A stretch of 64,000 nt of DNA from Tepidanaerobacter syntrophicus. Lineage in GTDB: Bacteria; Bacillota; Thermosediminibacteria; Thermosediminibacterales; Tepidanaerobacteraceae. The DNA is taken from positions 434,001 through 498,000 of the forward strand of contig NZ_DF977001.1 of NCBI RefSeq assembly GCF_001485475.2. Reading direction: 5' to 3'. Shown here piece after piece: positions 52,732-62,561 of the stretch. The notes under the pieces are model-generated. The model saw nothing but the letters and a program-made list of their open reading frames with translations, was not told the origin of the DNA and ran no database searches. The translations under genes were made by a program, and so were the position numbers. Numbering within the stretch: the stretch's first letter is position 1; every line of letters starts with the position of its first letter.

Positions 52732-53548
52732 TATTCTTCCTCCACGACGACCATATGGATGGTCTTTTCTCTTTTATTTCGTAAATATCCCTTAGCATGT
52801 TTTTAAGTGTTTCTGCATCTAAATAGCGGGTAAGCTTTCCATCTTTTGCCACTGAAATTACTCCTGTTTCTTCTGAGACAACAACTGCTACCGCATCAGT
52901 TTCTTCTGTAATGCCTAAAGCGGCTCTATGCCTTGTTCCAAGTTCCTTGCTTAAATTAGGATTTGCCGTAAGCGGAAGATAGCAACTCGCCGCCATTATC
53001 CTGTCATTTCTTATTATTACCGCTCCATCATGCAATGGTGTATTGGGAATAAAAATATTTATAAGAAGTTCTGCAGAAACCCGACCTTCTATTTTAACCC
53101 CTGTCTCAATGTATTCGTTTAATCCAGTCTGTTTTTCAAGGACAACAAGGGCTCCTATTTGCTCTTTTGAAAGTTCTTCTGCAGCTTCTGCTATACAGTC
53201 AAAAAGTTGATTCATTTCATCTTCGGCCAATCCAAATAAGGGTGTTGAAAAAAGTTTACCCCTGCCTAATTGTTCAAGAGCTCTTCTAAGCTCAGGCTGA
53301 AATACCACAATAAGCGCTATTACTCCTACTGTCATTGCATTGCGCAAAATCCAATTTATTGTGTAAAGTCCCAGCCATTCGCTAAGTTTTGTAGAAACAA
53401 CAAGAACCACCAAACCTTTTAAGAGTTGCACGGCCCGAGTGCCTCGAATCAGCTGTATAGCTTCATAAGAGACAAAAGCTACTATAGCTATATCCAGTAA
53501 ATCTCTTAAACGAAAACCTTTGAAAAGCTCAAGAATCTGTAAAGACAT
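52724..53548 (-). CDS. cdaA: Diadenylate cyclase CdaA
   Basis: 274 residues. Three N-terminal membrane helices (about 10-90) are followed by a DAC domain with the LHDGAVIIRND (DGA motif, near 175) and GTRHRAALGITEETDA (RHR motif, near 205) active-site pieces. It makes c-di-AMP from two ATP at the membrane. The c-di-AMP riboswitch at 9748-9894 is a predicted target in this same window. Confidence 0.97.
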   Translation of the reverse strand: MSLQILELFKGFRLRDLLDIAIVAFVSYEAIQLIRGTRAVQLLKGLVVLVVSTKLSEWLGLYTINWILRNAMTVGVIALIVVFQPELRRALEQLGRGKLFSTPLFGLAEDEMNQLFDCIAEAAEELSKEQIGALVVLEKQTGLNEYIETGVKIEGRVSAELLINIFIPNTPLHDGAVIIRNDRIMAASCYLPLTANPNLSKELGTRHRAALGITEETDAVAVVVSEETGVISVAKDGKLTRYLDAETLKNMLRDIYEIKEKRPSIWSSWRKNNA

Positions 53549-53719
53549 GTTTTCACCCCATTGGCACTCTTTTTATTCCTATGAAAATATTATAGCATTT
53601 AATTTTGATTTAGTATATTATAGAAGTCTTCTGCTGGCCCTTTTACGTTTATTGTTTAAATGATATAATACTTTATAGTTATTAAAAATCAATGTTAAAA
53701 GGAAAAAGGAGGAGATTTT

Positions 53720-54157
53720 TTGCAGGATACAAAGAGGAATACTCCTTTTGACATATTAAAGCGCGGGCTATTGTCAGGTCTTGGTGTTACATGGGAACTT
53801 TCCAAAATCTTGGTTCCTATTTATTTTATAGTAACGTTCCTTAAGCATACTCCTATTATTAATTGGTTTTCAGATATGTTTGCACCTGTGATGGGTTTTT
53901 TCGGCTTGCCCGGGGAGGCGGCAATAGTCCTGGTTATGGGCAATGCCGTAAATATGTACGCAGCTGTGGGTGCCATGGCATCACTTAGTCTTTCTCTTAA
54001 AGAAATATCGATTTTAGCTATCATGCTGTCATTTTGCCACAGTCTACCCACCGAAACCGCCCTGGCAAAAAAAATAGGCCTTTCGGGCATAAATGTAATA
54101 TCAGTCCGGGTGATTCTGGCAGTAATTTCGGGTATTATTTTTAATGTATTGCTGTAA
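53720..54157 (+). CDS. Nucleoside recognition (Gate) domain membrane protein
   Basis: 145 residues, four or so membrane helices with the Gate-type pattern WELSKILVPIYFIVTFLKHTP...FGLPGEAAIVLVMGNAVNMYAAVGA. It forms a pair with the next gene (25 bases on), like SpmA/SpmB halves. A TTG at 53720 follows GGAGGAG. Transport role is unknown. Confidence 0.75.
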   Translation: MQDTKRNTPFDILKRGLLSGLGVTWELSKILVPIYFIVTFLKHTPIINWFSDMFAPVMGFFGLPGEAAIVLVMGNAVNMYAAVGAMASLSLSLKEISILAIMLSFCHSLPTETALAKKIGLSGINVISVRVILAVISGIIFNVLL

Positions 54158-54181
54158 AAAGTATGGAAAGGCGAGTGTATT

Positions 54182-54625
54182 ATGCTCAACATATTAACCG
54201 AAGCTATTTTAGGCAGTATAAATTCAGTTAAACAAATAGCCCTTATTGTAATTCCGCTTATGGTAGTAATGGAAATTTTAAAGAGTACAGGTATATTTGA
54301 TAAAATTGCCGAGGCATTTTCTCCTTTAGTCAATATATATGGAATGAAAAAAGAAGCCGGATTTCCTTTAATTATTGGGATAATAATCGGGCTTTCTTAT
54401 GGAGCCGGTATCATATTTAGATCGGCAAAGGAAGATCATCTGACAAAACGTGATCTTTACTTGCTCACATATTTCTTGGTCGCCGCTCATGCCGTTTTTG
54501 AAGACACTGCAATCTTTATGGCCTTTGGAGTAAATGGCCTTCTTCTTTTTACTACGCGGCTTATTGTAGCTGCACTATTTACATTTTTGGCATCAAAATT
54601 TATAAAACCAGATATAGAATTATAA
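54182..54625 (+). CDS. Nucleoside recognition (Gate) domain membrane protein, second
   Basis: 147 residues. QIALIVIPLMVVMEILKSTGIFDKIAEAFSPL and GFPLIIGIIIGLSYGAGIIFRSAKE match Gate-domain membrane segments. Likely complex partner of the preceding protein. Confidence 0.75.
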   Translation: MLNILTEAILGSINSVKQIALIVIPLMVVMEILKSTGIFDKIAEAFSPLVNIYGMKKEAGFPLIIGIIIGLSYGAGIIFRSAKEDHLTKRDLYLLTYFLVAAHAVFEDTAIFMAFGVNGLLLFTTRLIVAALFTFLASKFIKPDIEL

Positions 54626-54667
54626 TACTTAAAGAATAATACTTAAAGATCGAGGTGTTTTTTGTTT

Positions 54668-54985
54668 ATGGAAAATAATAACTATAAGGTAATTAGTTTG
54701 CCTAAACTTAACGGGCTTACTCCCACTTTAGAATCAACTGCTTTAAAGCTGATGGAGGAGGCAGGGGAGCTTGCCCAGGCTATAGGAAAGTTCCGCGGAA
54801 AAAGTGGTGAAACCGTCTGGATGGATGAAGAAAAAATCGTTGATAAAATGGCTCAAGAACTTTTAGACGTGGCTCAGGTCGCTGTTTCGATGATGTTTGT
54901 TTTAGAGGAAAGTTATGATATAGATCTTGATGAAAAAATAAAAGAACACATTGAAAAACTCAAGTCAAAAGGTTATATAAAATAA
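54668..54985 (+). CDS. MazG-like nucleotide pyrophosphohydrolase-domain protein
   Basis: About 105 residues. An all-alpha MazG-type domain: KLMEEAGELAQAIGKFRGK (ExxE helix) and KMAQELLDVAQVAVSMMFVLEE (ExxD helix), which give the four acidic metal ligands. Members hydrolyse noncanonical NTPs; the substrate is unknown. Start could be TTG at 54662 or ATG at 54668. Confidence 0.82.
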   Translation: MENNNYKVISLPKLNGLTPTLESTALKLMEEAGELAQAIGKFRGKSGETVWMDEEKIVDKMAQELLDVAQVAVSMMFVLEESYDIDLDEKIKEHIEKLKSKGYIK

Positions 54986-54994
54986 AATTAATTC

Positions 54995-56263
54995 TTATGA
55001 CTTTCCGTTTTGCAATTCATTAACCAGTGTTGCTAAATTTTCGTAGAATTCTCGATTAGTTTTTGTTTTTCTCAAGCCGTTTATTACTATAGACGCAGCT
55101 TCAACATTGTCAACTGAGGCAAGAGCTCTCCTTAAAAGCCATACTGCTTCAAGTTCTTCTTTAGATAGCAATAATTCCTCGCGTCTTGTGCCAGACTTCT
55201 TTATATCAATAGCAGGATATATTCTACGTTCTGCCAATTTTCTATCAAGGTGTATCTCCATATTTCCTGTCCCTTTAAATTCTTCATATATTACATCATC
55301 CATTCTACTGCCGGTTTCGACTAAAGCCGTAGCTATTATGGTTAAGCTGCCGCCCTCTTCGATATTTCTGGCTGCACCAAAAAACCGCTTAGGCTTGTGG
55401 AGCGCGCTTGGGTCAAGACCTCCGGACAAAGTACGGCCCGTTGGTGGCACTACAAGGTTGTTGGCTCTTGCCAGTCGGGTGATGCTATCCATTAAAATTA
55501 CTACATCCTTGCCACTTTCTACTAAACGCTGTGCTCTCTCTAAAACCATATCTGCAACTCTTAAGTGATTTTCCGGCAGTTCATCAAATGTGGAGCTTAC
55601 TACTTCTCCATCCACTGACCGTCTTATATCAGTTACTTCTTCAGGTCTTTCGTCAATCAATAGCACTATAAGTTGAATTTCAGGGTAGTTTTTTGCTATG
55701 CTTTTTGCTATATTTTTAAGCATCATGGTCTTTCCTGCTTTTGGAGGGGATACTATTAGAGCTCTTTGGCCCTTTCCTATTGGAGCAATCATGTCGATAA
55801 TTCTTGTAGAAAGTTCCTGAGGATCGTGTTCCAACACAATGCGCGAGTTGGGAAAAATCGGTGTAAGAGAATCGAAATGATAACGGCAGACGGCGTGCTC
55901 CGGGTCTAAGCCGTTTACTGCTGAAATTTGCAGAACAGCTCGATATTTTTCCCCCTCTTTGGGAGGTCTTACGTTTCCTGAAATCATATCACCGGTTCTT
56001 AGATGAAAGCGGCGGATTTGAGATGGAGACAGATAGATATCCTCATCTGAAGGCAGATAATTCTCAATCCTTAAAAAACCATATCCGTCAGGTAGGATTT
56101 CTAAAACCCCTTCAGCCATAGCATTGCCATGCTCATCGGCAGCTTCCATTATTTTAATTATAAGCTCGTGCTTCCGATATTTATAGTAACCGGGAATTTT
56201 CTTTTCCTTTGCAATTTCATGTAATTGAGCTATTGTCTTTTTTTCAAGTTCTGTAATAATCAA
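54995..56263 (-). CDS. rho: Transcription termination factor Rho
   Basis: 422 residues. N-terminal Rho-N helices, a cold-shock-like RNA-binding domain ([35 protein letters not shown], about 53-90), Walker [13 protein letters not shown] near 170 and the [14 protein letters not shown] region. Closely spaced but convergent with the MazG-like gene (9 bases). Confidence 0.97.
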   Translation of the reverse strand: MIITELEKKTIAQLHEIAKEKKIPGYYKYRKHELIIKIMEAADEHGNAMAEGVLEILPDGYGFLRIENYLPSDEDIYLSPSQIRRFHLRTGDMISGNVRPPKEGEKYRAVLQISAVNGLDPEHAVCRYHFDSLTPIFPNSRIVLEHDPQELSTRIIDMIAPIGKGQRALIVSPPKAGKTMMLKNIAKSIAKNYPEIQLIVLLIDERPEEVTDIRRSVDGEVVSSTFDELPENHLRVADMVLERAQRLVESGKDVVILMDSITRLARANNLVVPPTGRTLSGGLDPSALHKPKRFFGAARNIEEGGSLTIIATALVETGSRMDDVIYEEFKGTGNMEIHLDRKLAERRIYPAIDIKKSGTRREELLLSKEELEAVWLLRRALASVDNVEAASIVINGLRKTKTNREFYENLATLVNELQNGKS

Positions 56264-56476
56264 AACTTCACTCCTTAAAATTTAGTAAAAATGCAACAAA
56301 AATTTCAATGTTCAGCCTATATAAAATCGGGCTAAAGAGATAAATATAAGTTAAAGTCAATTTTTAATAAGCAAGGATCATTTTTGATATTTGAACTAAA
56401 ACAGGAAAATAAATGATGAGTGATAAAGCGCTAGGTTGGAAAGAAATTCCAAATGAAAATTAATTATACATAAGTT

Positions 56477-56507
56477 AAAAAAGAGCCCTCCATGGGGCTC
56501 TTTTTTA
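56477..56507. terminator. Strong bidirectional terminator
   Basis: AAAAAAGAGCCC-TCCAT-GGGGCTCTTTTTT; ends the unit from the gene at 56781. Confidence 0.9.
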
Positions 56508-56780
56508 AGATACACCGAGGAGGATTTGCCTTTGCTTTAATTATAGCATCTTAGGCAAACTACGTCAACATTGGACGTGTCTCGTTTCTTTCTTGATCTG
56601 ATAAGTCTGTTACTATCCACAAGTTCAACTTCTACTATATACCTTTATATAGGGTATCGGTATTTTGACCTAGCCATAGGTCATTCTGAAGGCAGTGAAA
56701 GATATCACTTATATGCGCAAAAGTCAACAATGTATTCAGGATGAAAATCGCTGTCAGTTTGAACTAAATAACAGCAGATT
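56508..56780. other. Gene-free stretch with a relic of the GTCATTCTGA-type repeat
   Basis: The 517-base gap 56264-56780 holds the rho leader, the terminator at 56477 and this segment. It has no convincing frame. GGTCATTCTGAAGGCAGTGAA at about 56690 recalls one half of the repeat at 22864. Confidence 0.35.
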
Positions 56781-57380
56781 CTATCTGTTTATGCCAGTTG
56801 CTTTTTTACCACTAAGTTTTGACTTTATAATTATCATCGGTCTTTCTTTTGCAATATCTAAATCTTTTTGACTTGCTGCCTTTATTATGTGTTTGCCTCC
56901 GCAATTTTTGCATATAAGTTCTATTTTGTCAGTTCCAATATTCGCAGTTACAGCATAACTGCCACATTGGCACTGAATTTTTTTGTTTTCTGCCATATCA
57001 TGAACATGATTTATCATTTCATACATTATGAATGGATTCGTAAAATAATCGTCAAAACCCATCTCGCGCATTAATGCTTCTACATCCCGACGATGCTTTT
57101 CGGCAATTGCCTCTATGTCTTCCCTCGGGCCAACATATCCCAGTTCATTACCGCAACCGGCACAACAGACTCTATACCCTCCGGGCTTATTAAGAGAGGC
57201 AAGAGTAAAATTAAATTTACTATATTCTTTGCACTGGTCACAATACATCTTCACAATGATTTCTTTCTTATTCCGATATACAATTAATGATTTTTGTTCA
57301 TAACCTTGAAACAGGCTTACGGGAACGACATTTATATTGCTGCCTTTGAACAAAGCTATGAAAAATCGTGCATCTATCAT
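56781..57380 (-). CDS. Zinc-ribbon protein of unknown function
   Basis: About 199 residues with three CxxC-type sites: YCDQCKEYSKF near residue 48, VCCAGCGNELGYVG near 72, and a C-terminal ribbon QCQCGSYAV...ELICKNCGGKHII. Between them is a helical stretch (REDIEAIAEKHRRDVEALMREMGFDDYF). Domain identity is not recognised; several zinc ribbons suggest nucleic acid or protein binding. Start ATG at 57380 follows GGTGGTG. Confidence 0.65.
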   Translation of the reverse strand: MIDARFFIALFKGSNINVVPVSLFQGYEQKSLIVYRNKKEIIVKMYCDQCKEYSKFNFTLASLNKPGGYRVCCAGCGNELGYVGPREDIEAIAEKHRRDVEALMREMGFDDYFTNPFIMYEMINHVHDMAENKKIQCQCGSYAVTANIGTDKIELICKNCGGKHIIKAASQKDLDIAKERPMIIIKSKLSGKKATGINR

Positions 57381-57497
57381 TTGCACCACCAAATCAGTAA
57401 GATTTATTTACACATTATGATGATTTATCCCTTCTACTTAGTTTTATTCTACATGAAATTAAGAACTCCTTCTTTTGTAAGCAGAGTTTTTTAATTT

Positions 57498-60464
57498 CTA
57501 GCTATTTATTCTTACTATAAGCGGTGCATATTTTTCATCATAAATCTCAACGGTTTCTATAATAACGCTCTGGTGAATCAAGGCTTTTCCATCTACCACA
57601 AGATATTTTACACCATTTACTAAAATATCAGTATTTACCGGTCTGTTGGTGTCTTTCTCTTTTACATATAAACTCCCATCTTGAGTAATTTCTATTTTAA
57701 GCATTTTCTTTCCTACAACGAATCTCAAAGGAATTCGTGAAATGCATGTAGGATTTGAGTTTTCAACGACTATATAGCCTCTAAAATCGGAACCTTCCTG
57801 GGGTATGTTCACAAATAAACGGGGTTTCCATTCATACCCTGCAGGCAGATTTCCGTTAATATCTTGTATATAAACGTTCATTTTATCTGTAAGAATTTGA
57901 GTTTTGATTTTAATATTTGCCGATTTATCAGGTATGGAAAAGCCATCTACATACACTACATACTCTCCCGCTTGAGGAGTTTTGATATGTATGCTTTCCT
58001 CCATAGAATCGGCTTTTCCGGAAAATGCAATTTCCTTATACAACTCATCAGTATCTTTTTTATACAGATATATATCTATATCGCCCTTTGCTGCGTTTTC
58101 GGCGGCTGAATTTATGTACAGATCCATGGTATTTTCAGGCACCTTAAATGCAGGTCCTCTGACAAGTTTACCATCTTCAACTTTTATCGTCTCCGAGATA
58201 ATTCCTTCGTTTTTCTCAGCAAGGCCTGCCCCTTCAAGTCTTCCTTTGAAAACGCCGCTGCCATTTTTCAGTAATATTTCTTTTGAAAGATAATTTTCCC
58301 CTTTTCCCACTGCAAAGGAAAGCTCTTTTACATCCGAAAAAATCCCAAAAGCCTCAGACGACAGCTGATAGGCTGTTTTTACAGCTCCGAAATCTGATAA
58401 ATTATAATCAGAAACTACAACGGCTTCCCAAATTCCCGGTTTTGGCTCGGTTGCTTTGAATACCGTACTTTGTTTTGGTGAAATATAGTCTGATCCTGCT
58501 GTATCTTCATAAACCTTTTGCCCGTTAGGATCATAAACATATAGCATAGCTCTGCCCATATGGGGTAGCGTGTTGTCAATTTTTAAAGTGATATCAAGTT
58601 CTGACATTCCGGATGCTGTTTTAAAGAAATAACGCGTCCAATGGCAAGGCGAAAGCTCACCTTTTAATAAAATCTCGCTGGTTTTTCCAAGGTCATGTGG
58701 TACAACTGCCGTTGTTGTAAAGCTTGCAACGGATTTTCCGCTTAATTTATCGTAACCCGTTATTTTGGTATTATAAAGCCCCGGGTTCTTCGGAAAATCA
58801 TAAGAAAACATAACTTCTGCTTTATTTGTTGGTGCAAGCGTTACTTCATTTTTATCTGTGCTTGCCCACTGTTGGTCTGATTCTAGTTTTATTGTTTGTA
58901 AACTATCAGATAAATTTGCAATTAAAACTTTCAATTGAGCCTGCAGTTCATCGCGGAACATGATACCTTCTATATACTCTTGCGAATCTTTCAAACTCAT
59001 GGCTGCCTTTGATGTATTAAGTAAATTCCCCTCATTTACTAACATATTCCAACTTTTTACAACATCGATAAGCCCACTGCCCTGCTCTATTTCGAGATAA
59101 CCATCGATTTTCCTTGCGCCGGCCTCCAGTGCTTTTATGACCGATCCTGAAGAAGTGTCCAGCCCGGCGGCTTTTGCCTTTTCAAGTATAAGCGCACAGC
59201 TGCCGGAAGCAAAAGGCGCTGCCATACTTGTGCCGTCCATCAAAAAATAACCGCCGCTGTCCCAAATATTTGCAGTTGATATAACGCTGGAGGGAGCAAC
59301 TACTGTGGGTCTTGATGTGCCATGGCCTACGCCGGTATAATACCATAGTGTTTCAGTGGGCACGTTAGCATTGTAGTTAATTTTCCAAAGGTTAGGGGAC
59401 ATATATGCGCCTACCGTAATTACATTGTCAATTCCACTCATGTCGTAAGCTGTCGCGAGACCGGGGCCGCCATTTCCTGCCGCTATAACGATAATGGCAT
59501 CGCTTTTGGCAGATAAATCTTTCAAAACTTTGGCTTGAGCATCATGGCTTGCTGTAGAAGATATTAGGTTTCCGATACTGACATTTATAATATCTGCTCC
59601 TTGGCTTGAGGCGTATTCAATCGCCTTAAAGATGTTGTCCCAATTTCCATCTCCGGAAGATTCAACAGCTTTTAACACCATTATTTCGGCACCCGGAGCC
59701 GTTCCTTTAAGGTTTCCGTTTGCTCCTAGAATACCTGCTACATGGGTTCCGTGACCATTGCCGTCAAAACCAAGTTTTATAAAATTACCATTGCTTTCGA
59801 TATCGGCAACTACAAAGGAGGATTTTTCAATATATTCAGTTAAGGGATTGTCAGTGCCAAAAAAACCAACATCGTGGTTTTTTGCATATATTTTTAAAGG
59901 CTCTTCATCAGAAAAATTGAAATTTTGATTAGTGTCTACATAAACTGTGTCATATATGCCGGAAAGCTCTTCGTCTGCTACTAAAATTCCAAAAACACCG
60001 TTGCTTTTTCCGTCTCTGTTTACATCCTGGCATATAGGACTGTTTTCGCTAATTTGGCTTTCTTTAAATGTTCCAAGATGTAAAATGCCTGATTTAGTTT
60101 GAACTTCGCCAATAGCGTATTGATTTTTATCAATGCTAATTTGATATCCGTCAGGAGCAGCTGCAACTTTTGTTTCGACTAAGCCTTCCTTTGTAAAATC
60201 AATATAATCAATTATTTTTGAATTCCCATCAGGAGTTTTTTGAAGATCGGGGTGGCTGGCATCCACACCTGTGTCGACTATTGCCACCTTGATTCCTCTT
60301 CCAATTGCTCCGAATTGTGCTTTAAATTCATCTGCTTTAATGGTCCGTAAAGCCTCATGCATTCCTATACTTACATCGAAGGTAGGCTCTTGGCCACTGG
60401 CAGGCGCGGCAAAGCACAACGTCCCAACTAATATCAGAGCAAGTATTGAAATGTACTTTTTCAT
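57498..60464 (-). CDS. Large secreted subtilisin-like serine protease
   Basis: 988 residues. Signal peptide 1-24. Catalytic triad of the S8 family: Asp64 (AIVDTGVDASHPDL), His238 (GNGHGTHVAGI) and Ser413 (GTSMAAPFASG), with the oxyanion Asn in AAGNGGPG. An unusual 170-residue insert sits between Asp and His and carries DVNRDGKSNG and VDTNQNFNFSDE, which look like calcium-binding loops. The C-terminal 500 residues form several beta domains. Exported, perhaps cell-surface. The start ATG at 60464 was chosen over 60485 by AGGA spacing and the signal peptide. Confidence 0.88.
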   Translation of the reverse strand: MKKYISILALILVGTLCFAAPASGQEPTFDVSIGMHEALRTIKADEFKAQFGAIGRGIKVAIVDTGVDASHPDLQKTPDGNSKIIDYIDFTKEGLVETKVAAAPDGYQISIDKNQYAIGEVQTKSGILHLGTFKESQISENSPICQDVNRDGKSNGVFGILVADEELSGIYDTVYVDTNQNFNFSDEEPLKIYAKNHDVGFFGTDNPLTEYIEKSSFVVADIESNGNFIKLGFDGNGHGTHVAGILGANGNLKGTAPGAEIMVLKAVESSGDGNWDNIFKAIEYASSQGADIINVSIGNLISSTASHDAQAKVLKDLSAKSDAIIVIAAGNGGPGLATAYDMSGIDNVITVGAYMSPNLWKINYNANVPTETLWYYTGVGHGTSRPTVVAPSSVISTANIWDSGGYFLMDGTSMAAPFASGSCALILEKAKAAGLDTSSGSVIKALEAGARKIDGYLEIEQGSGLIDVVKSWNMLVNEGNLLNTSKAAMSLKDSQEYIEGIMFRDELQAQLKVLIANLSDSLQTIKLESDQQWASTDKNEVTLAPTNKAEVMFSYDFPKNPGLYNTKITGYDKLSGKSVASFTTTAVVPHDLGKTSEILLKGELSPCHWTRYFFKTASGMSELDITLKIDNTLPHMGRAMLYVYDPNGQKVYEDTAGSDYISPKQSTVFKATEPKPGIWEAVVVSDYNLSDFGAVKTAYQLSSEAFGIFSDVKELSFAVGKGENYLSKEILLKNGSGVFKGRLEGAGLAEKNEGIISETIKVEDGKLVRGPAFKVPENTMDLYINSAAENAAKGDIDIYLYKKDTDELYKEIAFSGKADSMEESIHIKTPQAGEYVVYVDGFSIPDKSANIKIKTQILTDKMNVYIQDINGNLPAGYEWKPRLFVNIPQEGSDFRGYIVVENSNPTCISRIPLRFVVGKKMLKIEITQDGSLYVKEKDTNRPVNTDILVNGVKYLVVDGKALIHQSVIIETVEIYDEKYAPLIVRINS

Positions 60465-60492
60465 AGCAATCATTCCTAAATTCATTTAATGT

Positions 60493-62370
60493 TTAATCAG
60501 AGATAGTAAGATCATGTATGGTATCTGCGAAAAACAAGCCATTGTCATAATCGCCTATGCAAATAACTTCATCTCCGACTAAAATTTTACTAATTCTTAC
60601 TTCCCTGTTGTCTTTGTAGAAAATAGTGTCACTAGTATAATACACATGCTGGTTGCTCTTTGTCCCATCACTGTTTTTTACGCTTACAACAATAACTTTT
60701 ACATCTTCATTGACGTTAACAACTGTTCCGGTTAAAGTTTCTTTTACATTTTTAACCGTTACATCAATCCTCACTGCCTCGTTATTTTCCACTTCCACAT
60801 CAACGTAGTAGTTTGGTCGAATTTCCGTAGCATCTATTCGCTCTCTATCTTTAATTATTTCTGTATCCCTGGTTATGGTAATTACATGCTCTTTTCCATC
60901 CTCATCCACTACCGTAATGGTATCCTTGCTGTCTGTAAATGTTACTGCTTTTACTGTGCCGCTGACATCCTGTTCTGTACTTTCGGCTACTATTTTTACA
61001 ACAACATCATATTCTAAAGTCAATTCTACTTCGTCGTCTGTTTTAAGATCACTAATATCAGCGCTTTTGCTATTTTTGCGTATAACCGCATCCTCATCTA
61101 CTTCATAATCATGTTTCCTGCCATTATCATCTTCAATGGTTATTGTAGGATTTTTGGTGGAAAAATCGATATCAACTATAGTCCCTGTCACTTCTTTTGT
61201 AGCAGACTCAGCATTAATTTTTGTTACTTTGCCATCGGTAATCGTTACAGTTGCCGTATCGCCGATTACCAGTTTATATATATCGGTGGTTTCTCCATCG
61301 CGAATTATCTTAGCATCTGATGCTATTGGGTAGCTTTCATATTTTTCGGTATCATCATTTTCTATTGTCAAGACCTTAGTAGAAGTATTTATCCCTCTTA
61401 TAATCCCTTCAATGGTCGCAGTTCCGGTTGTAGTACCAGAGGTAGAGCCTGGCTCTTCATCGCTGTAAGCTATTTCAATATATGAGGCTGTATTTCCATT
61501 TGCTATTATGCTTACTGTATTTCCTTCTTTTATATCAGCCAGCGACGCCTTGCTAAGCGCACCGTCTTCATCTTCTTTATATATCACAGTGCTGTAAGTA
61601 TTTATAGTATATGTTTTAGTTGCTCCTGTGCTCAATTTTACTTCAACAGAGGGCAGTAATGTTGTATCTACTTCCTCAACCGTTCCTTTAACGATACTGC
61701 TTGTGATATTTCCGGCTTTTATCATATTGTTTAGGACTGCAGCTACTTGAGCTCGAGTAACTTTGTCATTTGGCTTAAAGCTTTTATCGGGGTATCCCTG
61801 CATTATGCCCTTTTCAACCGCAATCTCAATATAAGGTTTTACCTCAGGCTCTATAAGGTAACCATCTGTAAACGACAAAGAAACAGTTAGGTTAGTACGG
61901 TTTTTAGCTTCTGATTCAAGGCCTAGAGCTCTTACCGCAAAAACCGCAATTTCCGATCTTGTTGCAGCATCAGCAGGCCTAAAGTCTTTAAGGTCATCTC
62001 CGGAAATAATACCCTTTTCTACAGCTACTGCTACATATCCTCTTGCCCAAGGTGCAACAGAGCTTGCTTTAGCAAAAGTCGACGGAATGCTCTTGCCTGC
62101 CGCCTCGCTCTCCCACCCCATTAATCTTACTAACATAGTAATTAGTTGTTCTCTCGTAACAGAATTATCCGGGCCATAACTAGTATCGCTCATCCCTTTT
62201 ACAATACCTAAAAGATTCATTTTTTCTATGTAGGGACGGGCCCAATCATATTTTGCCGCAGTTATGTCTGTAAATGTGGCAGCCGCGGCCGGTGTTAAGC
62301 TTAATGATGAAATAAGTAAGGCAATTGCCAATAAGGCAATAGATATCTTTTTTGTTCTACTTATCTTCAT
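60493..62370 (-). CDS. S-layer homology protein with tandem beta modules
   Basis: 625 residues. Signal peptide about 1-30, three SLH repeats (about 32-215, e.g. NSVTREQLITMLVRLMG, RPADAATRSEIAVFAVRALG and KPNDKVTRAQVAAVLNNMI), then five tandem modules of about 70 residues (GTVEEVDT.., GIIRGIN.., GTIVDIDF.., GTVKAVTF.., GTVVNVNE..), each with an exposed D-x-x-I-x-K segment. SLH repeats anchor it to the wall. The function of the modules is unknown. It adjoins the subtilase gene, so a surface cluster is likely. Confidence 0.85.
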   Translation of the reverse strand: MKISRTKKISIALLAIALLISSLSLTPAAAATFTDITAAKYDWARPYIEKMNLLGIVKGMSDTSYGPDNSVTREQLITMLVRLMGWESEAAGKSIPSTFAKASSVAPWARGYVAVAVEKGIISGDDLKDFRPADAATRSEIAVFAVRALGLESEAKNRTNLTVSLSFTDGYLIEPEVKPYIEIAVEKGIMQGYPDKSFKPNDKVTRAQVAAVLNNMIKAGNITSSIVKGTVEEVDTTLLPSVEVKLSTGATKTYTINTYSTVIYKEDEDGALSKASLADIKEGNTVSIIANGNTASYIEIAYSDEEPGSTSGTTTGTATIEGIIRGINTSTKVLTIENDDTEKYESYPIASDAKIIRDGETTDIYKLVIGDTATVTITDGKVTKINAESATKEVTGTIVDIDFSTKNPTITIEDDNGRKHDYEVDEDAVIRKNSKSADISDLKTDDEVELTLEYDVVVKIVAESTEQDVSGTVKAVTFTDSKDTITVVDEDGKEHVITITRDTEIIKDRERIDATEIRPNYYVDVEVENNEAVRIDVTVKNVKETLTGTVVNVNEDVKVIVVSVKNSDGTKSNQHVYYTSDTIFYKDNREVRISKILVGDEVICIGDYDNGLFFADTIHDLTISD

Positions 62371-62459
62371 AAAAAATTCTCCTCCATAAAAATATTATCT
62401 TAAGATATTCTACAACTGTTGATATTTATCCTCTTTTTTTGAAGTTTTTGTTCTCTAAT

Positions 62460-62524
62460 AAAAAGTATGCTCCCTGATGTAAAAGAATTTTATTGTTTTA
62501 AATATCTCTTACAAGGGAGCATAC
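62460..62524 (-). terminator. Terminator after the second SLH gene
   Basis: GTATGCTCCCT...AGGGAGCATAC then TTTTTATT on the minus strand; the inner loop also pairs. Confidence 0.7.
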
Positions 62525-62561
62525 ACATTACCGGCCTTTCAGGACAAAACCTTTATTTAAA

